From the NCBI GenBank assembly GCA_022578605.1, contig MU394078.1, positions 124,001 to 188,000 of the forward strand: a stretch of 64,000 nucleotides of DNA. Direction: 5' to 3'. A program made the translations under genes and the position numbers. This document shows, one piece after another, positions 22,689 to 34,836 of the stretch. The stretch's first letter is position 1. Each line of letters starts with the position of its first letter. The notes below the pieces were generated by a model. It was not told where the DNA came from, did no database searches, and saw only the letters and a program-made list of their open reading frames with translations. The DNA comes from Camillea tinctor. Lineage: Eukaryota > Ascomycota > Sordariomycetes > Xylariales > Xylariaceae.

Positions 22689-25190
22689 ATGGGGCAGACA
22701 TTCTCTTGTGAAGCCACTCCAAGGAATCCAGTTTCCAGGTATAAACCCAAGGCAGTCTTACCACATAACCCGCGCCTTCGGGTCACTCCCCCAGCCTATT
22801 CGCCGCTGTCTAACAACGGAGAAATGGCTTCACCGGCAGACAGCTCCTCAGATTCTTCTGTCGTGGAAATTTCGTACCAAGACATGATCAAGGAACCTTC
22901 TCCCGTGGTCGATCTTGCCCAGACCGCCTGCAAAGACTATGTTCTTCTAGTGATCCCCGACATCTGTCCTACTTACCTTGAAGAGATCGCTGCCGCTCAT
23001 CAATATGAACCTAATGCTACCATAACCGCCATTCTAGACCAACAGGAAGAGGGTAAGCCGTACCCTACCCAGCCCCGGAATAACCCTCTCAAGAGAAAGC
23101 GTTCCGAGGAGGATGACGAGGAAGACGATGACGATGGTGACGACCAGAACAACGCCCCCGAAGCTGTACTGCGCAAGATTCGGGCCGACGTGGGTGTGTT
23201 CCACGCTGATTCGCATGGGTACATGAATATGGCGACGACTTTAATCAGTCAGGATTTCCCCAATGCCAGACTTGACACAATCAAAGCCTATATACGCCGG
23301 CACGACAACTCCCTCTATGCGGCATATGTAGACATGGACACGGCGCTGCGTAATTGGAATAACGAGGCACCGCCGTGGATAGAGAAAAAGCGGCCCACGA
23401 GAAAGCAGGACATGTACAGTCCTGAAAGCCTCGATGCCATCGACTTGTCTCAGCAACGCCCGGAAATTCGGGCGGCCTACGTGGAATTCCGTGCTGCTCG
23501 AGAGTTCCGTGCTGTCAAGGATGCGGAAGTAGCAGCCGAAGAGGAAGAGCGGAAGAACTTTACCAGGGCTCAGGAAGAAGGGCAGACAGCCGAATGTGGG
23601 ATCTGCTATGACGAATATGCTCTAAATCGGATGATCACATGCGAAGGAGAAACTGCCCATATGTTTTGCCGCAGCTGCATGAAATCTCAAGCCGAGTCGC
23701 AAGTCGGTATGTCTAAATACGAGCTTACATGCATGTCTGTAGACGGGTGCTCTGCTGGGTTTTCACACTCGCAGCGAGCGCTCTTCCTCGACAAGAAGTT
23801 GAGTACGGCTCTTGACAGAATCGAACAAGAGGCCATGTTGCGGATGGCTGGTATCGAAAACCTCGAGACTTGTCCCTTTTGCCCCTATGCAGCAGAATAT
23901 CCACCTGTCGACGTCGACAAGGAGTTTCGCTGCGACAATCCCAAGTGCGAAAAAGTTAGCTGTCGCCTTTGTCGCAGGGAAACTCATATCCCTAAGACAT
24001 GTGCCGAGGCTAGCGCAGATGACGGTGTGGATGCCCGGCATATTCTGGAAGAAGCCATGAGCGCAGCCCTGATTCGGAGATGTAACACATGTAGGTGACC
24101 TCCTACGTGCACGGGGTTCTTTTCCACTGATATCTATTATGTAGGCCAAAATCCATTCGTGAAGCAAGACGGATGCAATAAAGTCACATGTACTAAATGC
24201 CGTACTATCATGTGTGACGTGTGCCGGCAAACCGTTAAGGACTACTCACATTTTGACGATTCTAGACGAGGCGGTAAACAGGGGCAATGCCCTCTTTTCG
24301 ACAGGTCTGAGGCACGTTACGACGAAGAAGTACGAGACGCGGAGGAAAAAGCACGAAGGAAGGTAGTCGAAGACAATCCACAGGTGGTAAGAGACCTTCC
24401 TCTATTGTTTCGGTCATAGCCATGTTCCTACATTGAAGTTTTTCTCCGAGGCGCGACCTATATGCTCTCTGCTATCCTGGATCCCTTCTGATCGCGTCCC
24501 TAGAATTCGGAAACTCTTAAATTCAACCTGTCGGAGCAGATTCGACAGGAAGAGCAGAAACGGAGAGATGAGAATAAGCAGCAAGCACGCCCCGGACCTC
24601 CTAGAAACCCAGAGATCTGGCCCCCAGCGAACGAGGCCCGGCCTTTCCAGGTCAGACCAAATCCTGGATTTGAGCCCGTCAATATGCCATTCCGCGGACC
24701 AAATCGTGAGTAGAATCTCTCAACCATATGCCACCCCAATCCCTTTACTATAGCGACCTACTAACCCATCCAAGATCACATCAACCTGCAACCTGTACAG
24801 CATCGGCGAGGAGATGAACTTGGGGCGTTATTGCGGTGGGGTGGTAATAATGCCCAAGGCATGATAGAAGACTACCAGCAATTACAACAGCGGCTACTTG
24901 CACAAGCGGCGTTCAACAATCCGCCGCAGGCTCCTGGTGCCGGTGCTCTTGCTGTTGCGCCTGCTATTGCTCCTATGGCCCTGCCAGTTCCTTTACCTAA
25001 CATGAGAGGACTCATGGCTGAGCAACAGCAACTAAAGCAACAACAGCATTACCACCACCATCATCGCCAACAAAATGGTCAAGGATTGAATGCCGCTGGG
25101 AAAATTAACGTTCCTATACGACATGATGGCGTTTACCCCGGCCAAGGAGGCCAATTATTCTACGGACAGCAAAATCAGCATCGCGGTTAG
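22689..25190 (+). CDS. RNF216-like RBR E3 ubiquitin ligase
   Basis: RBR ligases pass ubiquitin through a thioester on RING2 before linking it to substrate. Four exons fit: 22689-24090, 24145-24386, 24504-24705 and 24775-25190 (introns 54, 117 and 69 nt). They give 753 aa. RING1 spans about 298-345 (CGICYDEY...FCRSCMKS). The IBR spans about 395-440 (CPFCPYAAEYP, CEKVSCRLCRRETHIPKTC). RING2 spans about 465-500 (CNTCQNPFVKQDGCNKVTC, CDVCRQTVKDYSHF). The predicted catalytic cysteine is Cys478 in the DGCNK motif. Cys468 is created across the first intron. An acidic run (EEDDEEDDDDGDD) precedes the catalytic module, and the tail is Gln/His-rich. RING and IBR spacing matches the RNF216/TRIAD3 branch. 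The N-terminus MGQTFSC fits an N-myristoylation signal if ATG22689 is used; the next in-frame ATG is at 22824. Confidence 0.85.
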
Positions 25191-26562
25191 AGGGATGAAA
25201 TCTAGTGCTCCATACTAGAGATATCCTATCCATCCCTTGCCTCGGTAAACGTTGGGAGAGGCTTTATGTGAGGTCATTCATGTACAAAAAGATCCGTGCC
25301 CTAACCACTCTCCCTTCTCCCCTGGAGTTTATTATCTCATTTTGCCCGGTTCCAGCCTCCGATCCTGTTTTACTATTCATCTTTCCTCTTTAGTTTATCC
25401 TCGGGGTTCGGATTACACTCACCGTTCTCCATCTACCAGTACACCACAGCATGGCATAGCATCGCATGATATGGCATTACATAAGGGTATTTGGCGTTCT
25501 CTTGTTTTCATTTCTTTTACCATGCAAGATGCCTCATTATTCTCTTTTCTTTTTCTTTTAAGTAGGAAGGGGGGAATAGGAAAGGAGCGATGCATATTAT
25601 ACCCATGATTCATGCTTCTATTTTATTTTAATCGCATCTTTACATTTGCCTTCATCTCTCCCTCTCACTTCCGTCCTCTGGTATACCTTTGCATCGTTGA
25701 TCGAGCTCGGGTTACTTAGCACGATGGTAGAGGAACCCTTCCCCCCCCCTTTTGCTCGTTTCTATCATGACCATCTCAGTAAGAATGTGGGATCTGAAGT
25801 GGTAGTAGTACTTTGGAGATAGGATAGTAATATATGAGCGAATAGAGGGTGTAAGTGGATGAATTAGTGAGAAGAAAGTGGGCCCTTTATTTTCCCTTCT
25901 CCTATTTCTTTTGATTCTGCCATGGCGTTCATTTTTTTTTCTCGTCTTGTTTTGGTTTTCGTTCTCACGTTGATGAATTAACTGGTTGCTGAGAAAGCTC
26001 TACGAAATGATAAAGCCAGCGATATCATACTTCAAATCGTGGACTGTGGATAGAACATACGTATTTAATCAGATCAGTAATTCCTCGTTCTCACCGGCCC
26101 CTGACCTTGTGTAGTTTAGTAGTGTCGCTTCTATGTACTTGGGATATATAGTAAACATTTCTGGTACTGAAAGAAGATTGGATCTCCAGCTTTAAGGAAA
26201 ATTCCGAGGCAATGACAAATTGATTGATCTTTCTGATGCTTTGAAATATTGTCTAGTAAGTTACGTTACCTAGGCATGCTTGACACGTCTTGAATTGCAG
26301 GTGGTTATTATTACTACCTTGGTGTGTGTGTTCCCTTCCTATCTCTATCCAAGTCCCCCCCAAAAGTCCAACATAAATGGGTAAGATCACGTATGAGCAT
26401 TCTCGCTCAAGGCTGCCCTACTCCATCCTTTCCCTCTATGGTAAGAAGGAAATGTAATGACCCAATCCAATCTATTTATGCACCTCATCTACCCATCCAT
26501 CCATCCGTCTGTCTAGTCACATTACTCATCTGTCCATCTGCCCCCCCCCTCCCCCTCCGCTC
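25191..26562. other. Intergenic: convergent 3' regions
   Basis: 1.4 kb between the RBR ligase (+) and the acetyltransferase (-). It is AT-rich with CT tracts, and no coding frame shows recognisable content. The frame at 26324-26896 runs into the antisense of the acetyltransferase and is a shadow. Confidence 0.5.
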
Positions 26563-27867
26563 TCAGCACCAGCAAAACTTCTCGTTAGCGACCCACTCAA
26601 TCTCCTCATCCTCCTTGATCTTCTCCCTCTCCTCGCCATCCCCGTACCACATAAGACTCGGTATGCTATCGACCTCGCGCTCAACCCACCTATGCTCAAG
26701 CCCCGTGCGCTCGACCAGCCGGCGCGCCGCCGGCGTCGGATTCCACATATCGATCTTCGCGAGCTTCCAGGCGTGGGCCTCGCGCAGGGCCTCGCGCATG
26801 ACGGCGCGGAACGCGGCCGCGAGGTCGTCGTCGGCTTCTATATCGTCCTCGTCCTTGCCGTCGGCGCCGGCGTCGATGGCGAGGCGCAGGATGTAGAGGG
26901 TGTTCTTGCGGCCCTGGTCCGTGGCCGGGTCGGGGTTCTTGCCGTGGTAGCTGCGCGACCAGACGGCCCAGACGCGCTTCTTGCTCCCTGCGACGGTGGC
27001 CACGGCGCCTTTGGTCTCCGACCGTCCCCTTTGCTGGCCCGCGTCCGCGAACACGAGCGACGCGATGAAGTCGTCGCGGTACAGGTGCCAGCGCATGGCG
27101 TCGTGGTCGGGCGCGAAGGCCACGCACGTCTTGCCCGTGGCGCGGGCGGCGCGGGGCAGCAGCCGCGTGCACAGGATGTGCTCGTCCTCGGCGCAGAGGG
27201 CGGCCAGGTTGGAGTAGGTCACGGGGGTCAGCTCCACCGCCGCGTCTTCGCTTTCCTTCTTCAGCTCACCGTTTGCTGGGGCCGTAATAGGCACAGGGAA
27301 CTCGACGTGCACGCTAGGAAACGGAGCCCACCCCTTTCGGGCGTAGAAGTCCTTGCCTATATCAGACCACAGTGCCGAGCAGACAGCGCGTTCCCCGGCA
27401 GGCTTGCCGGAGCTTGTTGTTCCCTGGCGTTGCGGCCAGGTGCGCAGCTGGGTGCCGAGCTCGCGCAGCAGTCGGCTCGCGTACCGCTTGCCCCGGAACT
27501 GCGGGTACGTGTATATGCTTCCGACGCCGTACGCAATCCCTTCTTTTACCTGGGCTGCCTCGGGAGAGGAGGAGGCATGTAGGTAGAGAATACGCTTGCG
27601 GGTGGACTCTCCCGACGCGAGCACGGGGCGCGGCCCCTCGACGGTGGGGTCTGTCAGGATCCAATGTGACATGCCGCCATCAGCAGACAACGGGAGGGTT
27701 TCTATGTAGGGCTCACGCTCGAGATACTCGGAGAGACTAAGGGCACCGCCCCACTCCTGGTGGTTGAGCGTCCAGGTCTGCTTCTTCTCAGCCTCGGTCG
27801 GGTTCGTGAGAACCAAGTGGGAGGCTGAGGCATCGGGGAGGACGTAGTCTTGCGGTAGAGACCCCAT
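26563..27867 (-). CDS. lyc1: LYC1-type lysine N-acetyltransferase (GNAT family)
   Basis: A single-exon gene of 434 aa. The GNAT acetyl-CoA site is visible at about residues 110-135 (IAYGVGSIYTYPQFRGKRYASRLL), with the motif-A R-x-x-G-K-R pattern. Flanking sequence follows the fungal LYC1 type: an N-terminal HLVLTNPTEAEKKQTWTLN, a central FYARKGWAPFPSVHVEFPV and a C-terminal IPSLMWYGDGEE. LYC1 of Yarrowia acetylates lysine at N6 as the first step of lysine breakdown; that role is carried over by family resemblance. The last residues (NEKFCWC) are Cys-rich. The gene is strongly GC-biased at third positions, which produces a 296-codon open frame on the other strand (26692-27582). That frame is rejected as a shadow. 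It sits in tandem with cct1 upstream. Confidence 0.8.
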   Translation of the reverse strand: MGSLPQDYVLPDASASHLVLTNPTEAEKKQTWTLNHQEWGGALSLSEYLEREPYIETLPLSADGGMSHWILTDPTVEGPRPVLASGESTRKRILYLHASSSPEAAQVKEGIAYGVGSIYTYPQFRGKRYASRLLRELGTQLRTWPQRQGTTSSGKPAGERAVCSALWSDIGKDFYARKGWAPFPSVHVEFPVPITAPANGELKKESEDAAVELTPVTYSNLAALCAEDEHILCTRLLPRAARATGKTCVAFAPDHDAMRWHLYRDDFIASLVFADAGQQRGRSETKGAVATVAGSKKRVWAVWSRSYHGKNPDPATDQGRKNTLYILRLAIDAGADGKDEDDIEADDDLAAAFRAVMREALREAHAWKLAKIDMWNPTPAARRLVERTGLEHRWVEREVDSIPSLMWYGDGEEREKIKEDEEIEWVANEKFCWC

Positions 27868-29495
27868 GGTGAGGAAGAATGAACGGAGAGGAAGCCTTAA
27901 GTAGCAAGTGTCGGAAGGGCCTTAGCGCTTCCCTCATATGATGAGTTCAAAATTAATAGGTATATGATTTTTAGATGCGTGAACAAGTAAGTTCGTTTCC
28001 GGACGCCAAGCCTGTTCTTACTCCCGCTAGCCTCTCTTTCAATGGTATCACTTGAGAGTGAGGCTGTAATTGGGCTAAATCGTAGGACAAATCCAATAAG
28101 GACAATCCAATAGCAACGACACAGAAGCCCAGGTAATATATATAACCTTATGTAAGTTCCAGCTAGCACTTATAGTATTATGGCTCAAGTGATGTTTGCT
28201 GCCGATTGTATTAACAATTGGGCTGGGTTAGGGAAAACAAGCAGAGCGGGAACAAGGGAGAAATATATAGGGAATCTTCGGGAAGGTGACGGGAGAGTCA
28301 GCTATCTAATGAGGAATGCGATAGGAATGGCGGACAGAAAAAGGAGGCCAAGTTCAATGCCATATGGCAACGGTCTTGGCACAGAGTGACGGATTGACAC
28401 ATGAACCGAGCTAGGGGGCAGCATGAGGTAGGCGGTACTTGGGTGTACACCGAAGCAACCCGACCTACCGAAGTATAAGTTACCTACCTGCTACCTTGGG
28501 ACTAACATACGCAAAGCGCGCCGGCCCCTTTGTTCTTTGGTTAAGGAGAGGTCCGTGGCGTAAACAAGTTATGGGGATTGGTTGACGAGAGGAGCAAAGC
28601 AAGGCAAAGGTTTGTGTCTTGAACCTAGACAATAACAACAATAGCATCAGCGGCCTGCCATAATAACAATAGTAATACTACCAGTCTGACTGACCGCTTG
28701 TCTGATGCTGCTGATCCATCACGACCTTTATGATATACACTTCTACATTGATAGCTAGGTAGAAAAGCCAAAAAGGAAGGCCAACCCTATAGGCTTATCT
28801 AGTTATCTCGTAAGTGGTTAGTCGCCTACCCCGGATTTCGGAGCATCTATAATAAGGCGTTTTAGTATTTAGTCAGAGGAATGCTTATCATTCGCGGCTC
28901 CGCTGAGGCTTTAGGGTCACGAGCACACCAAAGCCAGAGATATAAGGGGTATAGCTATAAGCTATGATGACATGACATAGTTCATACAAGATACATAGCC
29001 GTATAGGGGTGGATCGTGACTTGCTGGGTGTCACCAAAGAGAAGCCTCAGCGGAACAAGCTCCATCGCCCTATGTCCTGGTTCCGGTGGCTCGTATAAGA
29101 AGGTATGGGAGGTATGGGGGTGGAGTCAAGGCGTGGGTCTGCCGACGCAAACCGCTTTAGATATGACTAAACTGGTGGACAACTTCCAGGGGTGGCGGGC
29201 TAGGACGACGAAGTCACCCGATACCTCTCAGCTACTTACATACATCGGGATGAAGCCTAATGGCTGCATCGTCTTCATGCGGCTCCACACATTGTGTGGA
29301 TAGCCTTTTTATGCTCGGGGTCTTTCTTTCATGCTCTTTCTCTCTAGGATTACAGACAAGTTTTTTTTTCCGCTTTTTTTCTTCTTCTTTTTTACTTCTA
29401 TGTCCACTCTTAGGTTGTATAAAGTAGGTTGTATCATCTGTTATCGGGACGCCGAACGACCGGCCCGGTCCCGGGTTGGCCTACCCGTTTCTATA
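27868..29495. other. Intergenic: between the acetyltransferase and cct1
   Basis: 1.6 kb holding the acetyltransferase promoter and the cct1 3' region. Frames at 28180-28389 and 29016-29303 have no recognisable content. TATA-like sequence lies near 28136, but no site is firmly supported. Confidence 0.45.
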
Positions 29496-31360
29496 TCAGT
29501 GGCCGTGACCATCATCCTGCTCGCCTCTCTCTTCCGGATCCAGCTTAATTAGAGTGTCAATCCGCATGATGCTGATACATGCTTCGACCGCGCTCTTTAG
29601 TTGCCGAACCTTGCTGATGCTGGGTTCGAGCACACCGGCCTTGATCTCATCTACAACCTTGCCCTTCATCAGGTCCAAGCCGTAGTTCTTGTAGCCCTTC
29701 TTACGTGCTACTGTCTTCTCGTCCTCGTTTCCTTCTCCGTCTTGTGTCCGTTGTGATAGCGCGTGGCGCGATCGCAGCTGTGCAACTAATTCACTAGCAT
29801 CCTTTGCCGCATTGACTGCCAGGGTCTTGGGGATAACGAGGAGAGACTGGGCGAATTCACCAATGGCCAGCTGCTCTCTCGAGCCGACTGTGCCAGCGAA
29901 TTCTTCTAAGTAGATATGTAGAGCTGTTTCCACAGCACCGCCGCCAGGCACGATGCTGCCGCTCTCCAGTGTCCGCTTAACGGCGCAGAGAGAGTCGTGT
30001 ACAGACCGTTCCATCTCATCTAGCTGGAAGTCGTTGGGGCCACGGAGAAGGATAGAAGCAGACGAATGTGTCTTGGTACCCTTGATCAAGATGCACTCGT
30101 CATCCGAGATGCGCTCCTGGACAACCTCCTCTGCATGACCTAGATAGGAGGGTTCAAACTTCTCATCTCCGTTTAGATCAGATAGGGTGCTGAGTAGCGT
30201 AGCACCGGTAGCCTTGGCAATGCGTCTCAAATCCTCCTTCTTGCACCGGCGTACAGCCATAGCGCCACGTTCAACGAAAAGCTTCAGGCACATGTCGTCT
30301 ATGCCCTTGGTGGTCAGGACGACGTTGGCACCGGCCTTGAGTATCATCTCGATTCTTTCAATAACCATTCCCGATTCCCTTGCGCGGATCTGCTCTAGTT
30401 GTTGGGGGTCGTCGACGGTGATCTGCACACCCAACTTCATCCGCTCCTTTTGCAGGTTCATATCCAGCACAGCAATCTTGGCGTCTTGTATCCGGGTGTT
30501 CATGGCCTGGGAAGCAACAGTGCAGTTAAGAGCATAGCCCTTAACCAGGATGGATTCCAGAGACCCCTTGCCGTGTGCCTTGAGGATGTTGACTGCCTTG
30601 ACGGGGTACTTGACTTCGCTGCGGTTGTTAGTGGTCTTGACAGCCTGGATGGCATCTACGACCATGTTGGCAAAGAAATCCGAGTCTGCGCCTATGATCT
30701 TGCTGGACATGGAGGTCTTGGCGATGTTGATGAGCGATTCCCGGCCGAGGTTCTCAACCTTGGTGCTAACGTTCTCATTCATATACTTGACGGCTTCCCT
30801 CAGGGCCAGACGGTATCCGGTAATTATGGTGGTGGGATGGATCTTGTTCCGCATAAGTTCGTTCGCCCGTCTCAGGAGCTCGGCGGCGATCAGGACGACC
30901 GATGTAGTGCCGTCACCGACTTCCTTGTCTTGTTGGTGGGCGAGGTCGACGAGAATCTTGCCGGCGGGATGCTCGACGTCCAGTAAACTGAGAATGGTGG
31001 CACCGTCGTTTGTCACTGTCACGTCCTAGATATTCGGGTTCATATGTCAGCACCAGAATATTCTGTCTCTGATCCCCCCTTATCCTTTTTTTTTTGAAAT
31101 GCACGTACACCGATATCGTCCACCATCATCTTGTCGAGACCACTGGGGCCAAAGGAGCTCTTGACGACATTGGCAATAGCTTGGGTAGCAAGGACTAGAA
31201 AAAGAAGGTATTATTATTAGTTCTAGAGAAATAACCAAAGAACCAAAGGAACCAAAAAGGAATGCTACATACCGTTCTGATCCCTGATATCGGCACCAGA
31301 AATCTTCTGGCCACCCAAGAATAGCGTCCCATTGCCGGACTGCTCGAACATGGAAGCCAT
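29496..31360 (-). CDS. cct1: Chaperonin TRiC/CCT subunit alpha
   Basis: CCT1 (TCP-1 alpha) is a subunit of the cytosolic ring chaperonin that folds actin and tubulin. Three exons fit: 31360-31273, 31194-31109 and 31025-29496, with 78- and 83-nt introns. The product is 567 aa, the normal size. Chaperonin signatures are clear: [30 protein letters not shown], the nucleotide-binding [10 protein letters not shown] (about residue 95), and [11 protein letters not shown] (about 420). The start [18 protein letters not shown] is the usual fungal alpha-subunit N-terminus. The C-terminus ends [18 protein letters not shown], with a short acidic/His tail. Both introns are near the 5' end, as in many highly expressed fungal genes. 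Confidence 0.95.
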
Positions 31361-34300
31361 GATTTGTCTTTTCTTTTAGTTTTTATTTTCCTTTTTTCTT
31401 AATCCCCAGAATGTCGTTGATATCCTGCCCTATAGAACGAAAAGGAGAAAAAAAGAATCGATCGCGAAGGGGGGGGAGTTGGAGGGGGGAACTAATTGAC
31501 TGGGCAGCTTTGAAATTGAATTGTTACCTAGCTAAGTTGTAGAAGCTTTCCAGTAGTACCACTAAGTACTTTTGGGGGGGCTCGAATAGAATTCTATCTA
31601 TGTTACTTAAACAATTTTGCGGAAGCACTGGTTGTTCCCAACCCGGTGGTTTTTTGGTGCACGGTCCATATTTAGCTTATCAGCTTGCCCCTCCACTAAG
31701 ATAGCAGTAGGTTATCGGGCTCAAGCTGCCCCTCCAAAGCCGGGTATCAGCTCGGGTCCAAAGCTATGGGGTCTTTAGATCTCATCTTGCATGGTCTGTG
31801 CTCATTTACTGTAAGTTGCATAAATTCAATTATCAAGTATACAACTATTAAAGTGCTTTACAACTAGGTCACACAACAGACCCTATCTCTTACATAGTAC
31901 AGCATATGGGGGTAGGGAGAAGGGAATGGAGGTGAAAGGCTCACATTAAAATTGTGTATACCGTTCCCTACATACTGCGATATCTGAAATATCTCCTTCT
32001 AGTAGAACCACTTCGCATCTGCCTCGCCGCGGATCCGGGGCCAACAAAGGTCTCGACTCTCTAGCACCCGTGACCCCGTACTTATACAATTCATAGAAGC
32101 AGATGCTCTTCGATATTCTTCCCATCCATAAGGGATTATTCTGTCTATCAGCCCAAAAAGGATGAACGGTGTTTTCCGGCAAACACCTCTACATTCTTCC
32201 TCAAGTCAATACGCCCTGAATCAGTGCAGGAACATAATGAAAATGTTTGCTATAAATACGATTAAGGAGACTCTAGACGCAAGGAGAACTACCTACATCG
32301 TGAAACCAAGACCGGAATCAAAAGCATTAATTCTCGGCATTTTCCTTCGTATAACCACCACCTCGTATTTACCGAATATCTGGACCCGAAATGATCCCAT
32401 ATAGTTCCTAATCTCTAGATGTGCATCCGCATTAGACTTGAGGCTTTAGATATTTGTATTACAGACCTTAATAAACAGGCTCTTCTAGACTATTTATAAT
32501 TAAAGTTGTTTGTGACTAAGTAAATAGTTCGTCGAGGCTGTTGGAGTAGGTATGTCGTTATTGCCGGAATCCCTACTTCGAAGTTCTGAACCCGTTCGGA
32601 ACTTTTGTGTGAATATTGCCTAATATCCTAGGTTAACTGAGTCACCTTGCGTTGGTTGAATCAATGACTCTGCTGTCCGAGCACGATGGCACAATCTTAG
32701 GTTATTTCAGTGCTGATGAGTGCGTGAAGGTGATTCCAAAGAGGTAGAAGATGAGAATCCCGCATTGTTTCGGGCATTACCATAACACCTTTAAGTTATG
32801 AATCCGATATAAGCCACGATATATAGGGCATGCTAGGTAATAGTGGGAAATCCAACGCTAGATCAGAGCTACGCTACGACATACGCCGTTTAGCTTCAGT
32901 GACTTGCTCAGATCAACCTACTGCTATCACAGAGTGAGAATTATAATATGCTCCCTTCTCGTACAGCCCCGTGTTGAGGTGTACGGTGTTTATTTAATGT
33001 CCCTGTCTAGCACGTCTTGGCCATACAAGCTTTGAAATAAGCTGCAGACAACCTATCGCTGAGAGCCGGCCTGCTGATGTCAGATAATAGTGCTCGGACA
33101 ATATTTCAGCTGAGTGACGCGTCAAATAGCAGATTACCCCATTTCGAAGGTTCCTCCTTTTCTGGCCGCGAAAAAAAAAGAAGTACGAACCAAAAGAAGC
33201 CTCTCAGCGTACCTACTCAATTCTGTAGGATATAGAATGATGCAGTGTAAGTTGGCGTCATCCTGGACGGTAGTGGCTGTTGTCGACGCCGCAGCTTTGG
33301 AGATAGGCAAGCTATATATAGATTAGAGCGTTAAAGTGTATGCATGTTGTGCTTTTTTGTTTAGAGTGGACAAGCAGACAAGCCATGAAGTAACCCATCA
33401 AACTGTCAGATCGTCCCATAATCATAAGAAGCTGCTTGTTGTTACAGTCACATTAGCGACACGCAACATCATCCCCATTCCTGGTAGCTCTAAGTTCCAA
33501 GCCCCAACATCGAACCTACATACAGATGTATGCTCGCATTCAGGATCATAGTGTTTCGTTAAATTGCCGAAGCCCTATTCAGCCACATTGGCTCGCATCA
33601 TCTCGCTAACCACCGGCAGTGAACGAGGCTCACGAGAGGGCAGATAAGAGACAAGACGACATACCTACTAGGTAGAAATGGTGTAAGTTGATTGGTCCGA
33701 CCTGAACCATACCCACACCCACAATCCTCCGCCCAGGGCATCCTACCGTGGGGCCGGGTATAAATGCCGGTAGTAGCCCAACGGGAATCCATGTCCATCT
33801 TGGGCTATATACCTTATCATAATAAATTTGAATGACTTATATTTTTCTTCTTGTGTATTAGGCGTTCACGCGTGAAAGAAGAAAGGGGAGTCAATAAAAT
33901 CAAAATACGACCGAACACTCCGGTTCTTAGCACTGTTCAGCCATGTTCGGTCTTGTGTTTTGATTCCTTTTGTTTCTCTTTCTCTCGAAGCCCCAAGGCC
34001 ATATCGAGCCTTTAGTACGTCGATCACTGTAGGTCTTATCACTCTCTTGGGGGCATCGCCACATGGCCAGAGCTGCTGCTCCGGCCGGCCTGACCTGACC
34101 GCAGCCCAAACTGTGGAATCACCAAAGATCCGAGATGAGCGTCAGCGAATCACCGACGACCGCCAAGTGATATCTATAATTATTTTTAAGCTTGCCAAGC
34201 TGGCAGCATCGGTTCTTGAGGAGACAACGGGGAGAAAGGGGAGACGAAAGAAGAAAGAAAAACATTGTGGGAGTGTAGAGCGGTCTACTAACACTAGAGG

Positions 34301-34836
34301 TCCATGGTAAGCTACCATATACACTACGCTCGATGGAGGAAAATAGCAGCGTCTTTCCTCAGATGGTCTGGCGTCTTGAAGAGGCACAGTATGCGGTACC
34401 GATGTACTCAACATACCATATATTGTACAGTACATTAACTCCCCGCAGGTCAATCTGTTCTAACCACGCAGATAGGCTCATCTTGGCTCAATTGTGGCCA
34501 TCGTATTACTGGAGATGAGACTCTACAACCTATAAGCGTCTCACGCATGGCTGGCGATGTTGTGGAGCCAATAATACCCTAGTCGCCAGATGCGGTACCC
34601 GGGTAAGAGAGCAAGTAGACCCAAGGATGTGGATTACAAGTAACCTATAAGGCTTCTGTCACCTGAGTCGACCAAGTCCTTATTAATCCTGTGACCCCCG
34701 CGATGTTGAAAATGTTGAGTTGTAGTGTCTAACTCAGGAGTACCTCAAATATTCCCAGGCCCTCGTTGTTTAGGGCGTTTATTGTCGTCATATCCTAATA
34801 GATTAAGGGTTGAGACATAGAAGAAGAGCTGTCACA
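31361..34836. other. Intergenic: 3.5-kb divergent region between cct1 and the SUR7-family gene
   Basis: No gene is supported. Just upstream of cct1 is an A/G-rich leader with a G9 run near 31470. From about 31940 to 34600, scattered frames of 60-116 codons occur in all directions without recognisable families (for example 31946-32182 and 33960-34310). The region may contain decayed repeats, but none can be identified by eye. Confidence 0.4.

Noticed and set aside
26692..27582. 296-codon open frame antisense to the acetyltransferase
   Set aside because: It lies fully inside the GC-rich LYC1-type gene, and its translation is Val/Gly/Arg/Ala-rich filler with no family likeness. It is a codon-bias shadow.
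30187..30986. Open frames of 116-195 codons antisense to cct1
   Set aside because: They lie within a well-supported CCT1 exon and have no family likeness.
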